DNA of 64,000 nucleotides from NCBI GenBank assembly GCA_021784595.1, contig JAJYHT010000009.1:93254-157253 (forward strand), written 5' to 3'. The position numbers were made by a program, and so were the translations under genes. The number at the start of each line of letters is the position of its first letter. Position 1 is the stretch's first letter. This document shows, in pieces, positions 60,631 to 64,000 of the stretch. The stretch comes from Bacillota bacterium (GTDB lineage Bacteria; Bacillota; Sulfobacillia; Sulfobacillales; Sulfobacillaceae). The notes beneath the pieces are model-generated. The model did not search any database and was not told the origin of the DNA. It was given only the letters and a program-made list of their open reading frames with translations.

Positions 60631-61416
60631 GTGGGTACTTTTTTTGTTCTGGGTCGGGCCTCATTTCGGAAAAACATGGTGTACTTCTGGGCGCATATGG
60701 CCAACAATGTGGGCAGTGCGCTTTTTGGCTTTATCTATATTGCTTTATGGCGTGCGGCATCACACGGCCATGATGTGGGAAGCTTCAGTTCCCAAGCTTT
60801 GGTAGCATATATTGCCGTGACACAAACCGTTCTGTGGGCGACCACCTTTTTGCCGCGCGACTTGGGGATTTCCACGGCTGTACGCACTGGACAAATAGCC
60901 ATCGACTTTGGTCGACCGGTGGGATACCTTCCTCGTACGATAGCGGCAGCAATGGGTGATGTCGCTTACAACATTCTATTTCGCAGTGTGCCCTTGGTCT
61001 TGGCATTTCTTGTAGCGCGGGTCTATCCCTGGAGAAACTTTCTATCACCAGCAACAGATGCAACTTTTGTAGTGGCGCTCGCTTTAGGCGCTATGACGGG
61101 AATTTTGTTGCAATATCTCATTGGCATGTCGGCATTTTGGACCTTTGATACTCGATGGGCGCGCCGCTTGTATTTTGCTTTGACAATGTTCGCGGGTGGG
61201 CAGCTATTGCCCATTCAGCTTATGCCGTTGGCCTTGCGTCAGACATTGACGTGGCTCCCGTTCCAAAACTTAGTGTCATTTCCGGTGTCAGTGGCATTGC
61301 ACCATGCCTATGTGGCGTCATGGATATCCGCTCTGGTGTGGGTTTTGATGTTAACAGGGGTTGCCATCGCCCTAACTCACAAGGCGATGCGCAGGGTAGA
61401 AATTCAGGGGGGTTAA
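60631..61416 (+). CDS. ABC-2-family permease (COG4587-like), subunit 1
   Basis: The 261-residue protein has six hydrophobic segments and short loops, with RASFRKNMVYFWAHMANNVGSALFGF at the N-terminus, typical of ABC-2 family permeases that come as two different subunits with an ATPase. It starts at GTG behind GTGGAGGTG. The neighbouring genes encode the second permease and the ATPase, so the three form an operon; the second permease gene begins six bases after its stop. The substrate is unknown. Confidence 0.78.
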   Translation: MGTFFVLGRASFRKNMVYFWAHMANNVGSALFGFIYIALWRAASHGHDVGSFSSQALVAYIAVTQTVLWATTFLPRDLGISTAVRTGQIAIDFGRPVGYLPRTIAAAMGDVAYNILFRSVPLVLAFLVARVYPWRNFLSPATDATFVVALALGAMTGILLQYLIGMSAFWTFDTRWARRLYFALTMFAGGQLLPIQLMPLALRQTLTWLPFQNLVSFPVSVALHHAYVASWISALVWVLMLTGVAIALTHKAMRRVEIQGG

Positions 61417-61421
61417 AGCCA

Positions 61422-62219
61422 ATGGGGGATTGGATTGGGGTGTACAAATCCGTGGCTTCGGCCACACTGAGGGCCCGTCTGGCATACCGTTGGAACTTTG
61501 TCTTGGACCTGGTCTTTCAAATCATCATGTTGATAGCGGAATTACTGGTCGTGGTCTTGATTGCCAGTGCGGTGCACGGAATTGCGGGCTGGTCGGTATA
61601 TCAAATTGTCTTTCTGTTTGGCTTAAGCTCCCTTTCGTCCGGCTTGTATCGGGTGTTTGCTTCCGAGTTCCATGGTTTTGACAAATATCTGGTCAACGGC
61701 GAGTTTGATTCAGTGCTGACCCGACCCGCTCCGGCATTAGTTGTGGTCAGCGCGCGTTCGGTGGATTATGAGCAGGCGGGAATGCTTGTGCAAGGACTGG
61801 CGATTGTCGGATATGCCGCCTGGCGCTTGCATCTGTGGCAGATTGATGGTCCGATTCTTTTGGCGCAAATTTTATCGGGTTGGATTAGTGGGGGAGCCAT
61901 TTGGCTAGGAATTGTCATAGCTTTTGCGACCTTGGGATTTTGGACTACCCGCATTGATGATCTGGCTCCAGTGGTATTATACGGACCAGAAACCGCTGCC
62001 AACTATCCACTGTCGATATATCCTCGCGCCATTCAGGCAATATTTTACGGGATTCTCCCAGTGGCTTTTGGGGGGTACATTCCGGCTCGGGTGATTTTGC
62101 ATAAGGGGTTATCCCCGATCTGGCTTCTAGTTTCGTTTGGGGTAGGTGCGGCCACGTTGGCCGGGGCGGTCGGATTTTGGCAGATAGGGGTACGGCGGTA
62201 CACCAGTACGGGCAGTTAA
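61422..62219 (+). CDS. ABC-2-family permease (COG3694-like), subunit 2
   Basis: The 265-residue protein has six hydrophobic segments, an amphipathic N-terminus (VYKSVASATLRARLAYRWNFVLD) and the loop EFHGFDKYLVNGEFDSVLTRPAP, typical of the COG3694 permease that pairs with a COG4587-like subunit. The ATG lies behind AGGGGGG in the end of the previous gene. It is not similar enough to subunit 1 to be a recent duplication, so they should form a heterodimer. Confidence 0.8.
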   Translation: MGDWIGVYKSVASATLRARLAYRWNFVLDLVFQIIMLIAELLVVVLIASAVHGIAGWSVYQIVFLFGLSSLSSGLYRVFASEFHGFDKYLVNGEFDSVLTRPAPALVVVSARSVDYEQAGMLVQGLAIVGYAAWRLHLWQIDGPILLAQILSGWISGGAIWLGIVIAFATLGFWTTRIDDLAPVVLYGPETAANYPLSIYPRAIQAIFYGILPVAFGGYIPARVILHKGLSPIWLLVSFGVGAATLAGAVGFWQIGVRRYTSTGS

Positions 62220-62243
62220 TCTGGGTACCGGAAGGAGAGCTTT

Positions 62244-63194
62244 ATGGCCATCGTTTCAGCTAATAACGTAACCAAAACCTTTTCCCGGCCCACCAGACTC
62301 TTCAGACGGGGCAATGAGGATAGCGTGACGGCGATTGACCGGTTGACTTTGACCATCGACCAAGGAGAGTTCCTGGGTCTGCTTGGGCCCAATGGGGCTG
62401 GCAAGTCGACCTTGATTAAGATGTTGACCGGCATCTTGCATCCTACATCCGGAGATATTCAGGTGGCCGGCTGGTCTGCACAACACCAACGGGCGCGACT
62501 GGCCATGGATTTAGGCATTGTGTTCGGACAACGTACGCAACTGTGGTGGGATCTGCCGCTCCATGAGTCGTTTACCATTTTGCGGCGCATGTACCGAGTA
62601 TCCGAAGATGCCTATCGTACCCGTCTGGCAGAACTGGCGGCGCTGCTCGATTTACGCGAATTCTGGAACGTCCCGGTGCGTCAATTGTCATTGGGTCAGC
62701 GAATGCGGGGTGAATTGGCGGCCGCTTTGCTTCATGCACCCACACTATTGTTTTTAGATGAGCCCACCATTGGACTGGACGTGGAAGCCAAAGCCGCGGT
62801 CCGCCAATTCCTTCGGACCCTAAATCAGGAAAAGGGGACGACGATTGTATTGACCGCTCACGACATGAATGATGTGGAAGAACTATGCCGGCGCATCGTA
62901 GTCATAAACCATGGGCGTTCTGCATTCGACGGAACGATGGAGGCGCTGCACCAAAGGGTCGGCATGCCCTCAAGGCTGGTGGTCACCTTTAATCACTCGG
63001 TCGATCAATTGACGAATCTTCCGTTTGATTGCCAGGCGTATGGCAATCAAATCACCGCATCGTTCAATCGAGCGCGCCAAAGTCCGTTAGCAGTCATCGA
63101 TGGTCTTCGACAATGGGGCGAAATCATAGATATCCAGATGCAAGAACCGCCTCTGGATTTGGTCATGCGGGGTCTCTACCAAGCGGTGCGCTAG
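62244..63194 (+). CDS. ABC transporter ATP-binding protein (COG4586-like) of the two-permease module
   Basis: The 316-residue ATPase has Walker A GPNGAGKST, Q-loop region VFGQRTQLWWDLP, signature QLSLGQRMRGELAAALL, Walker B TLLFLDEPTIGLD and H-loop LTAHD. The C-terminal 85 residues extend beyond the normal ATPase core, as in the COG4586 group. The QRTQLWWDLP segment is characteristic of that group. It follows the two permease genes with 24 bp spacing and GGAGAG before the ATG, completing a three-gene exporter or importer of unknown substrate. Confidence 0.88.
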   Translation: MAIVSANNVTKTFSRPTRLFRRGNEDSVTAIDRLTLTIDQGEFLGLLGPNGAGKSTLIKMLTGILHPTSGDIQVAGWSAQHQRARLAMDLGIVFGQRTQLWWDLPLHESFTILRRMYRVSEDAYRTRLAELAALLDLREFWNVPVRQLSLGQRMRGELAAALLHAPTLLFLDEPTIGLDVEAKAAVRQFLRTLNQEKGTTIVLTAHDMNDVEELCRRIVVINHGRSAFDGTMEALHQRVGMPSRLVVTFNHSVDQLTNLPFDCQAYGNQITASFNRARQSPLAVIDGLRQWGEIIDIQMQEPPLDLVMRGLYQAVR

Positions 63195-63350
63195 CAAATC
63201 ATCCCACATCATCTTCCGTAGATCGGCAGGCTAACTAGGTTTGGGCACAGAAATTCTCTTGACCTGGTGGCCGCAAGCCGTATGAGCTAACTTATGAAAA
63301 GAATGCTGACCACAAGTGGTGCTTTGCAGCACAGAGAAAGAGGAGTTCAG

Positions 63351-63899
63351 ATGAGCCTTAGAGTCGTAGTATCAACGAACCGGATTTTCTTGCGCCAGTT
63401 CAGCGATGGCGATGCAGAAAATTTGTTTGAGCTGGACGGAGATCCAGAGGTTATGCGGTACGTTGTGAATCAACAGGGAACGTTGGGTGATTACCATGAG
63501 CGCATTCGACAATATCGAAATCAATATGAGGAAGAGGGGGGCCATTTTGGTTTTTGGGCTGCCATCGAAAAGTCGAGCCATGAATTTATAGGATGGTTTC
63601 ACTTGCGGAAAACATTGATTGAGGGGCAGGCTGAGTTAGGTTATCGATTAAAACAGTCTAAATGGGGAAAGGGATATGCGTCCGAAATGGCTATTGCCCT
63701 AGTTGGATGGGCATTTGAGGAAATGACGGTTCAGAGTGTGGTGGCAAGTGCGCTGGTGGACAACCTAAGATCGATTCGGGTGATGCAGAAGTCTGGCATG
63801 CAATGGGTTCAGAATTATTTCTACCAAGCGCCTGATGGGACGCGATATCCAGCGGTCAAATATGGGATCCAACGAGAATCCTTCAAAAAGGATACATGA
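63351..63899 (+). CDS. GNAT-family N-acetyltransferase (RimJ/RimL-like)
   Basis: The 182-residue protein has the GNAT order: TNRIFLRQFSDGDAENLFEL at the N-terminus, GYRLKQSKWGKGYASEMAIALVGWAF with the acetyl-CoA pyrophosphate loop (Q/R-x-x-G-x-G/A type), and SALVDNLRSIRVMQKSGMQW, typical of the RimJ/RimL branch that acetylates protein N-termini or small amines. The chosen ATG has AGAGGAG upstream; an earlier ATG at 63294 would add an unsupported extension. It stands alone at the right side of the window. Confidence 0.82.
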   Translation: MSLRVVVSTNRIFLRQFSDGDAENLFELDGDPEVMRYVVNQQGTLGDYHERIRQYRNQYEEEGGHFGFWAAIEKSSHEFIGWFHLRKTLIEGQAELGYRLKQSKWGKGYASEMAIALVGWAFEEMTVQSVVASALVDNLRSIRVMQKSGMQWVQNYFYQAPDGTRYPAVKYGIQRESFKKDT

Positions 63900-64000
63900 T
63901 TTTTTGTGAGCTCGCCCACGACCTGGCAAGGGGGACAAACAAGTCTCAATCCATTTCTCCACCGGCTTTAAATATACAGACCAGAGTTGGGGCACTAGCG

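Noticed and set aside
1..64000. CRISPR arrays, rRNA and tRNA genes
   Set aside because: Looked for regularly spaced repeats and for conserved tRNA or rRNA segments; none recognised by eye.

Overview
The window looks like chromosome of a moderately GC-rich, Gram-positive-type (Bacillota) bacterium. Strong Shine-Dalgarno sites (GGAGG-like) precede most genes, and GTG or TTG starts are common. Class-I-type ArsR/ArsB, an M-box Mg2+ leader, a bacterial tyrosine kinase/Wzz pair and many amino-acid and acyl-CoA catabolic genes are present. The gene content and scattered IS remnants remind me of acidophilic Sulfobacillus-type organisms; that is an inference from familiarity, not a demonstrated placement.

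Layout. About 0-2.8 kb: end of a methyltransferase gene cut by the window edge, a membrane-bound LuxR-type regulator, and a divergent NarL-type response regulator with tandem repeats in front of it. About 2.8-15.8 kb: an exopolysaccharide locus with tyrosine kinase and Wzz (minus strand), then on the plus strand a WecG/TagA-type transferase, several GT4/GT2 transferases, a Wzy-like polymerase, a beta-helix protein, a PssD/PssE pair and a MurJ/Wzx-like flippase. No initiating phospho-glycosyltransferase is visible, and one glycosyltransferase survives only as an N-terminal stub. About 16-24.4 kb: a TDT-type transporter, a class V aminotransferase plus SDR pair, an arsR-arsB operon, two MFS transporters (one behind a Fur-like box) and a short IS200/IS605-like palindromic element.

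About 24.6-32.8 kb (minus strand): a continuous amino-acid catabolic cluster of APC permease, class III aminotransferase, P5C-type aldehyde dehydrogenase, IclR regulator, two-subunit CoA-transferase and a second class III aminotransferase. About 33.4-43.4 kb (plus strand): an MFS exporter, then a second catabolic cluster (unknown Rossmann protein, GSA-aminomutase-like enzyme, three SDRs, PaaG-like crotonase, acyl-CoA dehydrogenase) and a nucleoside hydrolase. About 43.6-51.4 kb: an orphan oligopeptide-type binding lipoprotein with an inverted repeat around its -10 box, an SDR/QueA-like/histidine kinase/response regulator operon, and a trans-sulfuration enzyme.

About 51.6-53.5 kb holds the most striking element: an M-box (ykoK-type) Mg2+ riboswitch with its own terminator, in front of an NRAMP-superfamily transporter whose canonical Mn/Fe-binding motifs are replaced. 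This suggests an Mg2+-transporting NRAMP relative, followed by a 58-residue membrane peptide. About 54-64 kb: a Cys-rich surface-type protein, a CAP-domain protein, hypothetical genes, a frameshifted MazF/PemK toxin remnant, two ABC transporter modules separated by an ISAs1-type transposase fragment, and a GNAT acetyltransferase. No rRNA, tRNA or CRISPR array was recognised.
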